The notes beneath the pieces are model-generated. The model worked only from the letters and a program-made list of their open reading frames with translations, did no database searches and was not told the origin of the DNA. Source: Taxillus chinensis (lineage: Eukaryota; Streptophyta; Magnoliopsida; Santalales; Loranthaceae). Taken from it: 64,000 nt of DNA. Every line of letters starts with the position of its first letter. Positions within the stretch are counted from its first letter, which is position 1. A program made the translations under genes and the position numbers. Shown here piece after piece: positions 1 through 12,223 of this stretch. Where the stretch lies: NCBI GenBank assembly GCA_023512835.1, contig CM042088.1, forward strand, positions 53,627,579 to 53,691,578, in the 5' to 3' direction.

Positions 1-455
1 TAAAAAAATACATTCTTTTTAAAATATATTTTCTCTCATATAAAATAAAATTTATTTTCAAATTACAATTCAATACGAACTCCAACCGAATTTGCAAAAT
101 AAAATAAAAAAACCAAAACTCGTAGCAAACATGTCCTATGAGTCTGGAAAAGGATTACTTATAGCAATGGGTATAAGGAACCAATTCGTTTAGCCCAATA
201 ATTTAAATGGCCCTAATTTGGATTGGTCCAGTCTGCTTAGTCTACCAACTAAGGATCCATTATATACTCCTAATGCCCAACAAAAACCCAAAGTTTTCTA
301 ATTCATTTGTTGCTAAAGATTCAACTTCACTCTTTGCCTTATAATCATCACTAGTTCTAGCAATTTAATCAAAGCTTTGTATATTCGTGAAGTTTGATAT
401 CTTATTGTTTTAATACTTTCGTTGTGACTTTTCCAACGGATTTGTAACAAGTATT
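1..455. repeat. Direct repeat, copy 1 (partner at 7995-8475)
   Basis: About 450 bp of AT-rich DNA that recurs at 7995-8475 in the same orientation with scattered substitutions and one local replacement. Shared landmarks include CTCGTAGCAAACATG, TGAGTCTGGAAAAGGATTAC and AATTCATTTGTTGCTAAAG. It contains a TATATA stretch near 260, so it could be a duplicated promoter-like region, but no coding sequence follows either copy. The left edge is cut by the window. Confidence 0.8.
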
Positions 456-1532
456 GGCATGAAAGCATGAAAAAAAACTCACCAAATCCTCTAATATATT
501 AAAAACATTGTGTAGTTTTTATACTATGAAATTATAAAATTGTTATTTCTCATAATTCTTTTATTTACGTTTCCCATAACTTTCAATTATCTTTCATATT
601 AAATTATAAAAAAAAATTATTAAATAAAAATATCAATACAAAATATTATTTTAAAATAATCTATTGTAATATATATTTATATAGCAAACCAAAGAGTAGT
701 TTATATTTTTAAACTTAGGTCCCGTTTAATTCTCAAATTAGACCGTGAGATTGGACTAGCTAATATGCTAGCTAATACTTCATTTGGTCATATTTATTAT
801 TGGGAGTAGTTATTTCGGTTGAGAATACTAATCTCATACAAAGCATCTTAACTGAGTCGCTAAAAATGAGTGGCTTAACTCATCCCATCTTGTATTATCG
901 CCTTGAAGGTTTGATGAGCTTATGATAAGATGCATCATCCAACATAGTGATGCAAATCAAAACCTCCCAAGAATAAAATTTCTGGAGCCTTACGTGAACC
1001 ATCAAAGCTACAGCAATGGCGAAAGGAAAGAGGAGACAATCACGTCACCTCTACTCCAAGAAGTCAACCTCCACACTCATCTTCACCTTCCACAAACCTT
1101 CCACACACTCGGTCTCCACCCACTCGGCTAGCTATGGGTTAGGGAGGTTAAGGAGTCTCCCAACTACATCATGCATGGCATGGTCGGTGATGAATTAGCT
1201 ATGTAAATTGCCAGAATGCTAATTCTTGATTTTTGTTATACTTGCTTCGTTTTAGCATTAGAGAGGGACTGTAGTTGGTAGTTGGCACATTCTATTTCTC
1301 AGCTACCTTGGATGGAAAAATTTAATTTTATTGGATTCTGTTGATGTCTTTTGTATTTTTCATTGCACTTCCCAAAATTTTAAGTTACTGATTTATTATG
1401 TTGCTAATATTTACATAATTTGAGTATCTATGTTCTAAACTCTCTTATATGTTGCCTTTGGTGAAAAAATAATTTCAGTGATAACTAATCCCTTTCCATG
1501 AAATAAATACTCGCAAGTCAAACGATCTCTTA
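456..1532. other. AT-rich intergenic DNA
   Basis: No gene supported. Short open frames around 922-1198 have no recognisable protein similarity and no splice context. Nothing else stands out. Confidence 0.6.
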
Positions 1533-2147
1533 GAGCATCTCCAACCTTTCTTAACTAAAGTGGGTAGCTAAAATTACATTTAGCTTGCTACAGTTTCACT
1601 TTAGCTACTGTTACTCCAATCCTATATCATTTATATTTTTGTTTAATTTTTTTCCCAAACTACCCTCTTACCAAACCAATCAACGCACGACCAAACCAAT
1701 CAACAAACACACGGAAGACGCAGAGGTACTAAGTGGCCACTGACTTGGCAATCCACACCACAGGCGCACGATGCAGAACCGGGGAAGGCGATCGGAAACC
1801 ACAGAGGGAGTCTGGAATCGCCAGAGTGAGGGGGTGGAGGGCACGACGGGGTGGGGGTGCGAGGGGTGGGGGCTGAGGGGGTGGGGCGCGACGGGGGAGG
1901 GGGGCAAAGGCGGGGGCGAACGGGTGGGGGCGAGGGCATGGGAGGCGCGACGATTGGAGAGGGGGAAGGTGCATGTTAAAATTAAAATTTCTCATAGTTC
2001 GCTGACTTGGCATCATTAGTAATAGCAAAAACTAAAGTTTGGCCCTTTTTTTTTTGCTTTTGCTAGTTGTTTAACTAATGGATTGGAGCTGATTTTTAGT
2101 CAAAATATTGATATTGCTTTTGCTTTTGCTAAAGATTGGAGATGACC
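1533..2147. mobile_element. PIF/Harbinger-like MITE with GC-rich core
   Basis: Begins GAGCATCTCCAA and ends with the near-inverse TTGGAGATGACC, flanked by TTA on the left and TAA on the right (a degraded 3-bp target duplication). The termini match the better preserved element at 51174-52047. The interior switches abruptly to a G-rich low-complexity stretch (about 1780-1970) in otherwise AT-rich surroundings. It has no transposase. Assignment to the PIF/Harbinger superfamily rests on terminal sequence and 3-bp TSD. Confidence 0.65.
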
Positions 2148-3918
2148 TAAGGAAAAATGATTAAAAAGTTATTATTAATGCCCTAAGTGCCTTTCAACAT
2201 TCAAAAATTATTTTGAAAACATGTAATGTGACTGTTTTTGAGCACTAATTGTCAATTATTTTTTATTTCTAAATCAAATTTCGTTTTTTTCACCCAATTT
2301 AATGTTTTTTAAAAAAATTCCTTTCTTTTATTTTATTATCTAAATACATCATATTCTATTTTTACCAGTATTTAGAATTTGTTTTTTAAAAAAACACTCT
2401 TTCTATATATACTTTCATTTCGTGAACGCAAATTTTTAATGACATTTCAAATCTAATTACCGATAATGGGACGCTTTGCTGTTAATCCTAATTAATAGCC
2501 ATCTCACACCAGGCTTAATCAAATATATTGAATACCCCGGTGAGTAAGATAAATTTATGTTTGCTTTCTTTTCCGAGAATAGGCCGACTCAAAATATAAT
2601 TGGATTGTGATCTCACTCGGAACACGGAAATTTATACATATTTTAATTGGATTGTGATCTCCTCAATTTCATTTCCCCATCTTTTATTTCTTTTTTTTTA
2701 TGATAGCAGGAAACTATCATGATATTTACATATTTTAAATAAAATTATTATCTTTCTGTTGAAACTTTATCCAGCATCACCTCTCCCCCATTTTCTTCTT
2801 GATTTTGGTGTAATTCAAAATTCCATTTTTCTCAATTTAGTGATATTAGGATTTTTAATCCTGAACATCTTCAATTATCTTTTTTAAACTTTATTCTCTA
2901 AGTTAAAAGTTATTTTAACTAATTATTTTTAATAACATATTTCAATTAGAAATGAGCATTGATTGGTTCATTAGGTTTATATGGTATTTTTAAATTAAAC
3001 TTTTTAACAGGATAATTTTAGATTTGAAAAAATAATAAATCAAACCTAACAACAAAGTAATGACATATTAATAACTTTATAAAGTGTCTTAACTAAATAT
3101 TGTGCATATATATATATATATATATTCAAGAATGGTCAATCTGTCAATCATTAACACTCTTAATCTGTCTACTAATGCTTATGAATGTACTAGCATTGAT
3201 TTTTTGGTAGGAAAGAATCTGAATTAGTTAAAGTCATAGTTAAATTTAAATTTGACTAAAAACTCTCTCTAATAGTCTAACTAAATCAATAGCAAAACCA
3301 ATAATAAAAGTTAAATATAAATATAATTATAGCTTCAGTTGATAATGCCACAACAGTTAATAATCTCAATATTATGTCCATCCTTTTTGTCTCCTCCCCT
3401 AAGAACAACAAATACAGCGAGAGAACATAGAGCAATACTCAACCTCACCCACAACATCGAAGTCACTGCACCCAACATCGAAGACATTGAGTGTCCTAGG
3501 TAGGAAAAGTTATAATTGCAGTTTTTAAATATATATTATATTATATTATATTCAATCAATTTGGTTTCGAATTGATTAAATCGTAAATTAATAATAATAA
3601 ATTAATTTTTTCTAGAATTTCATAGCAAATAAACTAAACTAAGTTTAAAAATTGTATATTTTTTATTTATATGATTAAGTTTTGATTCGGTTTGCTCTCC
3701 GACTATTTTAGCTAAAGACAAGACTTGTAATGAATTTATAAATTCATGATTTCATTCCATTTTATTTTGGATGATAATATGGAATCCAATTGTGCCACCA
3801 TCATAATCACTGAATTTAAGATGGAATTTTTTTAAAAAATAAATTAATCCTACATATTATACATTTATGAAGGTCCAGCCACATATGAACCGGTCCATAT
3901 ATAAGAGTTTATATCATC
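2148..3918. other. AT-rich intergenic DNA with dispersed repeat
   Basis: No gene seen. The stretch about 2930-3720 resembles 39920-40480 in short blocks (for example GAAAAAATAATAAATCAAA, and CAATCAATTT with following AT-rich text), so it is a dispersed repeat remnant. A (TA)n run lies at about 3108-3125. Confidence 0.5.
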
Positions 3919-4062
3919 AACAATTACCGCATGGTGCAGTGCATCAAAACGATATTATTTTGATATTTTTTAAAAAAATAATTTATTCTAAAACAATATA
4001 ATTTTGATAAAAAAAAACTAAAATAACATCGTTTTGACGCACTGCACAATGCAGTAAAATTC
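3919..4062. repeat. Foldback (inverted-repeat) MITE
   Basis: Two arms of about 45 bp are inverted copies. The left arm carries TGCAGTGCATCAAAACGAT and the right arm ATCGTTTTGACGCACTGCA, with outer ends AATTACCGCAT and ATGCAGTAAAATT. The spacer is short and AT-rich, so the whole block could fold into one hairpin. It has no coding capacity. No target duplication was assigned. Confidence 0.7.
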
Positions 4063-4567
4063 GCATACGAACCACCAAACATTGAGATTGTTATCCATTT
4101 TTCAAGTCTTATAAGATTTATGCAAAATGGCGGTCCCTTTTTTAGCCCTATAAGACTCAAGTAGTATTGTATTGTAGTTCGTTTTTTTTTCTATCGTCAA
4201 AACGTCGCCAATAAGCATTAATTTCTAGTTAAGCTGAAATATGAGAGAGAGAGGTGCACCATTGTAGCACAACATTTATTTAAAAAATGTCATCTTATAA
4301 TAATTATCACACTTCAAAAAAGCATTTTATAAAAACGTCATTAATTTGCATTTTTCTTATGTTTGTAGATTTGTGTGGTGTATCTGTTTGCTTTTTGTTT
4401 TTTTTTGCTTTTTCCCTCGGTGATTTTGAGATGATATTGGGGCAGGTGGATCACGTGGACAACTAACGAGTAACGATTGGAGGCAAACACTTTGAGCGAC
4501 ACAAGCTGACAAGTGCCTGTTTTTATTTTTTTGTAAAATTGTCATTATTTTAGTGTAGAATAGATAA
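4063..4567. other. AT-rich intergenic DNA
   Basis: No gene or repeat structure recognised. Confidence 0.5.
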
Positions 4568-5428
4568 GAACAACTCCAACACACTCTGTATTATATAGAT
4601 GTAGACAGCAAAACTTAAAAAATATGCTCCAACAAACTCTACATCACTTTTCACATTTGAAAATTGTTATGGTGACTCTTCACAAATGAAGAGTCACTGT
4701 TCATTATTTATATTTTATTTTATTATTTTTTTTCTCTCTCCTCCTCTTATCTCCCGTCCGCGTAGCCTTCCATTCCCATCCAGCCGCCCTGTCCAACAAC
4801 GAACGCCAGGGACGTGCGCTCGTCCGGCCCTCCCAATTTCCCGTCGCCGTTCATCTCGTGGACGTGCGCTCGTCCGGCGGCTCCCTCTGTTTGGCGTCCC
4901 GCTTGGCGATCCCTCTCCCTGTCCAACAACAAACACCACGGACGTGCGCTCGTGGACGTGCGCTTGTCCGGCCCTCCCAATCTCCCATCACCGTTCGTCT
5001 CATGGACGTGCGTTCGTCCGACGGCTCCCTCTGTTTGGCGTCCCGCTCGGCCATCCCTTTCCCTGGCCCTACCTCCTCCCTGGCCACTATAGCCCCGCAT
5101 CCCGCGGCTCCAATCGCCGCTCCGGCTTCCTCGCGCCCCCACGCGTCCGGGCCTCTTTTGGCTGCTCCTCTCCCTCGGCTCCGTTGGATCTTCAGCCGGT
5201 CCCGAGCCTTCAACCTCCCTGCGTAGCGTTGGCAGCGTTCGGTTCACCTGGCGGCGTTGTAGAGGCGACGAGCTAGGATGAGGGCTGCGACATTAAAAAA
5301 ATATTATTTTAACCTAAATACATATAAAATAAAGAATACTGTTAGAGTTAAACTTAAAAAATGACTCTCTACATGTAAAATTTTTTTTACATGTAGATAA
5401 AAAATACAGAGTACTCTTGGAGTTGCTC
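4568..5428. mobile_element. PIF/Harbinger-like element with GC-rich tandem core
   Basis: Terminal inverted repeats are GAACAACTCCAACACACTC at the left and, read inward from the right, GAGCAACTCCAAGAGTACTC. Both ends are flanked by TAA (4565-4567 and 5429-5431). Between AT-rich subterminal zones lies a GC-rich core (about 4750-5280) with an internal tandem repeat of units containing GGACGTGCGCTCGTCCGG. The long open frames in this core are compositional and match no family I know. Same family as 56309-57226. Confidence 0.75.
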
Positions 5429-5576
5429 TAAGAGCAACTCAAAGCATGTGTTTATTAGTTACAAACATATAGTCAAGTAATATTATTTTTTTATTTTCTC
5501 CTTGTAAAGAATAAAAAGTTTACCTTTTATCTGTGAAGGGTAATAAAGTAATAAAGTAACTCTTCACAATTGAAAT

Positions 5577-7699
5577 TAGGGGTGGGCAATGGATACCCGC
5601 CCACGCTACCCCACCTGTTATCCGCTCCACTCCCGCTATGCGGGGCGGATTACCCCACCTAGGCAAGAGCGGGGTGCAGTTTTTAAACTCGACACCCCGC
5701 CCCAGGTGGGGACGGAAAGCCGTAATAAGTAGCGGGGTACCTCGCTCTGCCCCGCCCCGCCTAATTTTAATAATGTTTATTTATAAATTATTATTTTTTA
5801 AATATTATTTTTAACTATTATTTATGATTTTTGATATTTTTGAATGATATTTATTATCGTAAAATTAAATCATTTTTAATAATTTTTTGGTTAAAAAAGA
5901 TGTAGAAATTTGATTTAAACCAAAATTATTGATATGAACAGATCCAATAAAAAGTTATAACAAGATGCGGGCAAAAGTTATAACATTAAAGAACGGTATA
6001 TCGTGTCACACCTATATATGGAACGTGATACAATCTTAAAATTTAATCTACTACCTAAGAGATAATAGGAGGCAGTAATAGGTTGATTCCGCTCCCGATA
6101 GGACTCGAATTACTCCTATAAACTGCTTCGTGAAGCCTCTAAAAGGCAAGATTGTCTTAAGAAAGAAATCAATAAAAGTCGATAGCAGAGTGCATGCGGA
6201 TGAAGCCTCCCCCCGCTTACCCCGCCATAGGATAGGGTACCCCGTCCCGCCTACACATGGAGCGGGGTATGTTAGCAGTTCCGCAAGCATACGGATCGTT
6301 GCAAGTAATAAAATAGACCTAAGTCCGGATATCGTACCCACAGGAAAGGTAGTTAAGTGAAAAGTATATTTTATAATTCCATAATTCGAGTTGAAGAGTG
6401 GTTTTGTAATAATTAGAAGTTTTAAAATTGTATTTGAAATTAACAAAGCAATGTAAATGATCTTATAGAAGAAGTAGGGATTTGGACTTCAATTGATGTA
6501 ATTTATTCATTCCAAATTCTTAAAGCATGTTAATTCATAATTTCCCCTTCTTATCTAAAACCCAACACCTTTGCATGAACTAGCCTCTTTCGAGTGATCT
6601 AGTCGTGTGTATACCCTAACTTGGGGGACGAGCAACCCATTAAGTGCTCAAGTTGTTTGAGTGTAGATTGGCATCACACCAAGCCTAACTAGGTTACAAG
6701 AAAAATTACTGGCTTTCGAAAATTATAATCTTTACAAGTCAAATCTCTTAACTATCCGATTATCAATGTCTTCTTTCGATCCATAATTGAATAACCTTAA
6801 ACAAAAATCAAGATGGCCAAACCTAATTCTCACATGCAAATTCAAGAGATTTGATAAACAAAAAACAGAATCTAAATTAACATACCAAAAGAAAGGAATT
6901 CAAAAGCTTACATCAATATCCATCCTCATCCCATGGAAGTTTAAGCTACCATAGTAATAAACAAAACAATTGTTCTTGCCATGAGAATCCCAAAACACTT
7001 CCTCTCTCTCTCTCTCCCTAATTCAACGATGCCCAAATTACATCAATCTCCCCCTTTTAGACCCCATTCCCGCATATGAGAATCATCCCACCGTCAATAA
7101 CCGTTCACTCCACTATTTTGAATTTGTTTCCCTCTTAAAATGGTTGATGGAGAGTCGTCAGATCCTTTAATGAAGAGATCTAGGGTGTACAAGTGGTATC
7201 TGAAGGAGTTACGTGGTCTGCAGTTCATGTCGTGCAGAAACTACACATAGTCGATTGATTTGGTCATTTGAAATTCATTGACATGACCAAATGATTTCAA
7301 ATGACCAAAAGTTCCCGAGAGCTTGGTCGAGTCATTTGGCTCTATCAACTCTTTTTGGTCATTTCAAATTTCAAATGACCACCCTACAGATTGTTTTTCA
7401 CTCCTTTCTTCTTTCTTTGATCATTGTCCTTGGCTTGTTATTCATTTAAAAACATCCAAAAACCATACAAAGGATCTACAATTGCTATGTTAAGGGGTTA
7501 GTTCATTAATCAATCAAATACATCAAAATGAAGTTAAAAACATAATCATTTCTCATAAAATCTCCTTCATTTGTCATTAAATTATGTTTGAAAAACCCCT
7601 CCTAACAGGGTACGGTTTTAAAATTTTATTACTCGTCTAGGTGGGGGCGGGGGGCGGTAATAGGTAGACCCCGCCCCGCTATGGTGGGTATCACCCCTA
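5577..7699. mobile_element. Non-autonomous hAT transposon, 2,123 bp
   Basis: The 8-bp terminal inverted repeat TAGGGGTG...CACCCCTA is flanked by a perfect 8-bp target duplication ATTGAAAT (5569-5576 and 7700-7707), which is diagnostic for the hAT superfamily. Both subterminal regions carry CCCCGCC-rich motifs. No transposase is present. The interior (about 6000-6360) holds GC-richer sequence that looks like fragments of an LTR retrotransposon, so the element probably contains nested insertions. A local inverted repeat built on TTGGTCATTTGAAATTCATT lies near 7258-7380. Confidence 0.9.
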
Positions 7700-7707
7700 A
7701 TTGAAAT

Positions 7708-7994
7708 GATGTCGGATGAGAAGTAATTATTTTGTGGTCAACTTCTCCCATATATACTAGACTACCACAAGCACTAGCCGGCTACTTTAATTTAATAATA
7801 ATAAAATTTTAAAAGTAATTTTTAAAAATTACAAGTCCTATAACTGTTTTTAAAAATTATTTCTAACAGTTTTTTATTTTCAAATTTAAATTCAATTTTG
7901 ATAGAAAATTCAAACAATTTGTTATTTTTTACTTTTTTCTATTTTATTACTCAGACCCACCAAATATTATTTAAAAAATTAAATTCAATTTTCA
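7708..7994. other. AT-rich intergenic DNA
   Basis: No gene or element recognised between the hAT target duplication and the direct repeat. Confidence 0.5.
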
Positions 7995-8475
7995 AAAAAT
8001 ACATTTTTTTTCATTCAAAACAAAATTTATTTTTAAATTATAATTCAATATGAACTCCAACCAAATTCGCAAAATAGAATAAAAAAACCAAAACTCGTAG
8101 CAAACATGCCTTATGAGTCTGGAAAAGGATTACTTATAGCAGTGGGTATAAGGGATTCTTAAATTTAAATTAAAAAATACATGGTGGTCAATGGATTGGT
8201 CCATGTTTGCACAAGTATGGTCTGCACGAACTAGTTCGTTTAGCCCAATAATTTAAAAGTCCACGAACTAAGCATCCATCATACACTCCTAATGCCCAAC
8301 AAAAAACCCAAAGTTTTCAAATTCATTTGTTGCTAAAGATAACTTCACTCTTTGCTTTATAATGATCACTAGTTCTAGCAATTCATTCGAAGCTTCGTTT
8401 ATATTCATGAAGTTTGATATATTATTACTTTAATATTGTCAATGTTACTTTTTCAACGAATTTGTAACAATGGTG
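7995..8475. repeat. Direct repeat, copy 2 (partner at 1-455)
   Basis: Second copy of the region at the start of the window, same orientation. It differs by substitutions and an insertion around 8150-8225. It lacks TG...CA ends and has no PBS after it, so it is unlikely to be an LTR. Confidence 0.8.
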
Positions 8476-8658
8476 TTAACTTCAAACTAAATTTTTATCA
8501 TATAAAATTCTCCATCTCTTTGTAGAAAAAGAAAATAATGAATAATACATTGTACTGCACTCTAAAAAAAACTATTCTTTTCATATAAGAACTAACCATA
8601 TCAAAAAGTGTAAATTTAGGACACTATAACCACATAAGGTATAAAAGGCTCTATAATT

Positions 8659-9114
8659 TAGGGATGTAAAATGGATTGTCGGTCCATAAATTAGCCCTCA
8701 GTCCATGCGGACCGATACGAATTAGACCAGAAAAATTGTAGTCCATTTCAATCACGGGCCTAAACGAATCGGTCTGTGAGGACCAAATCTGTACGAATGC
8801 AGACTAGTCCGCAAATCGACTTTTTGTAAAAGAAAAAAAAAACTATTACCTATCATATCTTATATATTATTACTTATAAACCTATTAATTTTAAAATTAA
8901 ATTTTAGAAATATAAAATTTTAAATATGATTTTAAAATTAAAATTTTAAAAAATATTTACCAAAATTAACTTATAATATTTTAAAATAAATAAACAAATA
9001 TGGACTGGTCCACTTCCGCATGCAGACCGAACTTGAGTAGTAAATTACCGGTCCATGCTCGTTTAGGCCCGCTCCGTTATGAACACGATCAAACTAATCC
9101 ATTTTATACCCCTA
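8659..9114. mobile_element. hAT MITE, 456 bp
   Basis: Termini TAGGGATGTAAAATGGAT and, inverted from the right end, TAGGGGTATAAAATGGAT. Flanked by CTATAATT (8651-8658) and CTACGATT (9115-9122), an 8-bp target duplication with two transitions. Internal sequence is rich in 'gtccat/ggaccg' words. No coding capacity. Confidence 0.8.
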
Positions 9115-9959
9115 CTACGATTTATATTTAGTAATCATTTTTATACACCTTCGTATTTTCTTTTTATATTATATCTATTATCGTATATTTGTCCTATTAT
9201 ATTATTAATATCAAGATTAAGGATGTTTAGTATATTGTTTTGTTCATTCAAATGTCCTAATGATGTAATAATATCTACTTTCAAAGTTTCTAAAAAATAT
9301 GTATTCTTCTATTTTTATTAAACTTTGTAAAACATCTACATGTAATATTATTAAAGACATTTAATCTTGGTGACTTGCATTAGGAGAATAATAGAATAAT
9401 ATTTTGCTACTTTAATTTTTAAAATTATTAAACATTTGATTTCATATAGTAATGAAACTATTAATTCATTTTAAATTTTTTGACTAAGATAATGACCATG
9501 AATTTCGTTTTGTTGAATACGTCTAATATGTTCCTTCATTATTGGATCAAACTCAAAAATCATTTCAATTACACCTAAAAAGTTTCCTTTATTATTTTGA
9601 CAAATCCTCATTTTTTCCATGAAAAGTCAACTTATGTTTAGCGAGATATTCTGTTGTAGCAATTAATTTTTGTAATATCTTTTTGCAAAGTTCTTTTTCC
9701 TAGTTATTTGTTTCTTGAATATGTCTTGTAAATCAACCCAAGTGGCCATATTACCAATGTAATCATTACTTGTTTCATGACTTCTAAGTTTATCACTTAT
9801 ATGTTTTTAATCTCTAAAGTCCTTATTTGCCATTTTTTATTCTAACCTGATTTAAATAATTTACAACAAAAACAAATTGCTCTATTCAATTCCCTTGAAT
9901 ACACCGATGAAATCCTATCTTGTTTTTCTCCTTGGAAAAACATTCATGTGTAAATACAA

Positions 9960-9999
<40 letters not shown>

Positions 10000-10612
10000 A
10001 AATAATAGAAATAGAAATGACAAATGAGATATGAAATGCTAAAAAATATATATAAAATAATATACTATTCATTTTCTAAAATAAAAATGAAGAATATAGA
10101 TAATGTGAATGCTCCAAGATAGAAAAATATTAGAATACAAAAATAGAAATATTGTATAAAAAGTTATAAAGAAAGTGAAAAGTTCACTTATTTGTAAAAT
10201 TTTAGGGTTGCATAATTTTATGACTTGTTTCCAAATAGTCGAGACAACAACTATATACTAATATAGATCAAAGAAGAGTGAGGAACCTCTCGTGGGTTTC
10301 TTAAATTCGACATCCGAAATTGACTCATTCCAATCCTTAAGTAAGGGATCAATGATCCCAAGTTCTTTTACTGCATTAATAAAGCATTTTCAGCCAGGGG
10401 CGAGAAGGGCCCTTACTCCGTCCTAGGACTAGAAAAAGTAAATCATTATTTGGTTTATTAAAGATATGTTTAAAGTAGATAAGTCTTTCTAATTTTTTGT
10501 ATAAGCCGATTAGTTATAATTTTTAAAGGCTATTTAGGGTTTTTTTAGCCTTCAAAATTATCAAAGCCTTAACATTTTTTTATGATGCCCTTTTTTACGG
10601 TTCTTTTGGGAT
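9115..10612. other. AT-rich intergenic DNA with (AT)n microsatellite
   Basis: No gene recognised. An (AT)n run lies at about 9963-9993. The short open frame at 9079-9321 has low-complexity composition and is not credible as a protein. Confidence 0.5.
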
Positions 10613-11164
10613 TAGGGGTGTTAAATGGGCTTCTCGCCCGCGGACAAGCTCATAATATGGGTTGGGCCGGGCTTGATATTTTAAGCCCACTTTTTGTGAT
10701 GAGCCTATGCGGTTTTGAGCCCGCAAATCACAGTTTAAACGAGTTTGACTAGCACAGATATGAGCCAACCCACGGGCCATGGCCTTAAATAGACTCGGCC
10801 CAAAATCCACACCAAGCTCAACCCAGCGCGACAACCCAGCCCACTTCTAACCCACTATATATGCTGAAAAAAAAATTAAAATGCTATGAATGAAACTAAA
10901 ACCTAAGACCTTATACACAATACAAACAACATTCTACCACTAGACTACATATTACTTGTTAAATATATATAATAATTAATATATGTAATAAATTAATAAT
11001 AATAATAACCTAGCCCACAAGCCATCCTAGCCCGCATGTAGGCTGAGCTAGACCAGAAAATTCAAGCATGTTTAAAAGCAAGCCTAAACATACTCAGCCC
11101 ATTCAAGTTCGGGCCTAGACGAGCTGAGCCCAATCCAACCCAGCCCACCCGTTTAACACCCCTA
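10613..11164. mobile_element. hAT MITE, 552 bp
   Basis: Termini TAGGGGTGTTAAATGGGC and, inverted from the right end, TAGGGGTGTTAAACGGGT. Flanks TTTGGGAT (10605-10612) and TTTAAGAT (11165-11172) form an 8-bp target duplication with two G/A differences. Interior rich in GGGCC/AGCCC words. A second hAT-like terminus (TAGGGATG) starts immediately after the right duplication. Confidence 0.8.
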
Positions 11165-11172
11165 TTTAAGAT

Positions 11173-11829
11173 TAGGGATGGCAATTTGCCCCTTCCCTGT
11201 GGGGACCCACCCCGCCCCTAATGGGACTGATTTTTTTTATTTTTTTGGGGCACGGGGCGGGGACGGGGCAAGCATGCCCCACCCCGCCTCGCCCAGGCGC
11301 CCCTACCAGCATAGCCGGCCGCGCTGCTCACCCCACCCAACCCCCCCCCCCCGGGCAAAAAATCCTGGCAAAATATTGCCAAGACTGAGAATTGAACCCA
11401 AGACTTCCCCTTTGCGTGCTCTCAACGTCGTGTGGATGGTGGATCCGTCCGTCTGGTATCGAGGTGAGGGAGGGAGAGGCGATCGTGGATCCGTCAGCGT
11501 CGAGGCGAGGGAGAGGCGTCGACGGTTGATCCGTCCATTGAGGCTGAGCCGCTGAGGGAGAGGCGGACTGCGGCGTGACATCGATCCGTTGTGGTCGAGG
11601 CGAGGCCGCGAGGCAAGGCGGTGACCGGGCGACAGTTGGCAGAGGCACGAGCTACGCGACGCAAGAGATGAGGCGAGGTGGAGAGCTGGAGGCATGCGAG
11701 CGCGTTGATTTCCTTACGCGAACGAAGGCCTCAAGGGTAAAGAAAGAAAGGGTTGCGAAATTTTGGGGCCCCAAAAAATCGGGGGCCTTAATCAGCCGCC
11801 TTAGGCTGCAAAAGCCTAAGGTCGGCCCT
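11173..11829. mobile_element. GC-rich transposon remnant with hAT-like left end
   Basis: Starts TAGGGATGGCAATTTGCCCC directly after the target duplication of the preceding MITE, a typical hAT-like end. No matching right end was found. The interior is GC-rich low-complexity DNA with a poly-C run near 11341-11352. The distal boundary TCGGCCCTG may be the end of a different element. The open frames here are compositional. Confidence 0.45.
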
Positions 11830-12223
11830 GCTTGTGTTATAAATAGTACAATAGTCCAAGAAGTCGTATTTCTTCAACTTATTTCTCTTAATATAATTAA
11901 AATTATCAATAATATAATTATTTTTATATAAGATTAATTATTAAGTGTGAGTTTATATATATGTGCGTGTGTATTATTTGATGTGATAAATATTTATATA
12001 CTATTATAACTATAATCAATGTTGTTAGTTAATTATATAATACTGACTATTTTGATATAATATAAAATATATGGTGAGAGAGAGTTTTGATTTTTGATAG
12101 TATGTATTTTATATTTAGGTTTAAAGTAATAAACAATATATCATTAATTATTTTAATTACATTAGGAGAAATAAGTTGGAGAAACACGACTTCTTAGATT
12201 ATTGTATTGTTTATAACACAAGC
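11830..12223. repeat. Long inverted-repeat (foldback) element
   Basis: The left arm (about 11830-11913) begins GCTTGTGTTATAAATAGTAC. The right arm (about 12140-12223) ends TTGTTTATAACACAAGC. By eye the arms are roughly 85% identical over about 83 bp and surround a ~225-bp AT-rich loop. No coding capacity. No clear target duplication. Confidence 0.75.

Noticed and set aside
4686..5276. Long open frames on both strands (up to 196 codons)
   Set aside because: They arise from a GC-rich tandem repeat inside a Harbinger-like element; Pro/Arg/Ser-rich with no domain and mutually overlapping.
6130..6360. 76-codon frame inside the hAT element
   Set aside because: Sequence looks like decayed LTR-retrotransposon DNA; no recognisable protein and no splice context.
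1..8475. Interpretation of the 450-bp direct repeats as an LTR pair
   Set aside because: No TG...CA ends, no PBS or PPT next to them, and no retrotransposon coding sequence between them.
10394..11830. Possible hAT element with ends CAGGGGCG and CGGCCCTG
   Set aside because: Flanking 8-mers (TTTTCAGC and CTTGTGTT) do not match, and other elements cross the interval.
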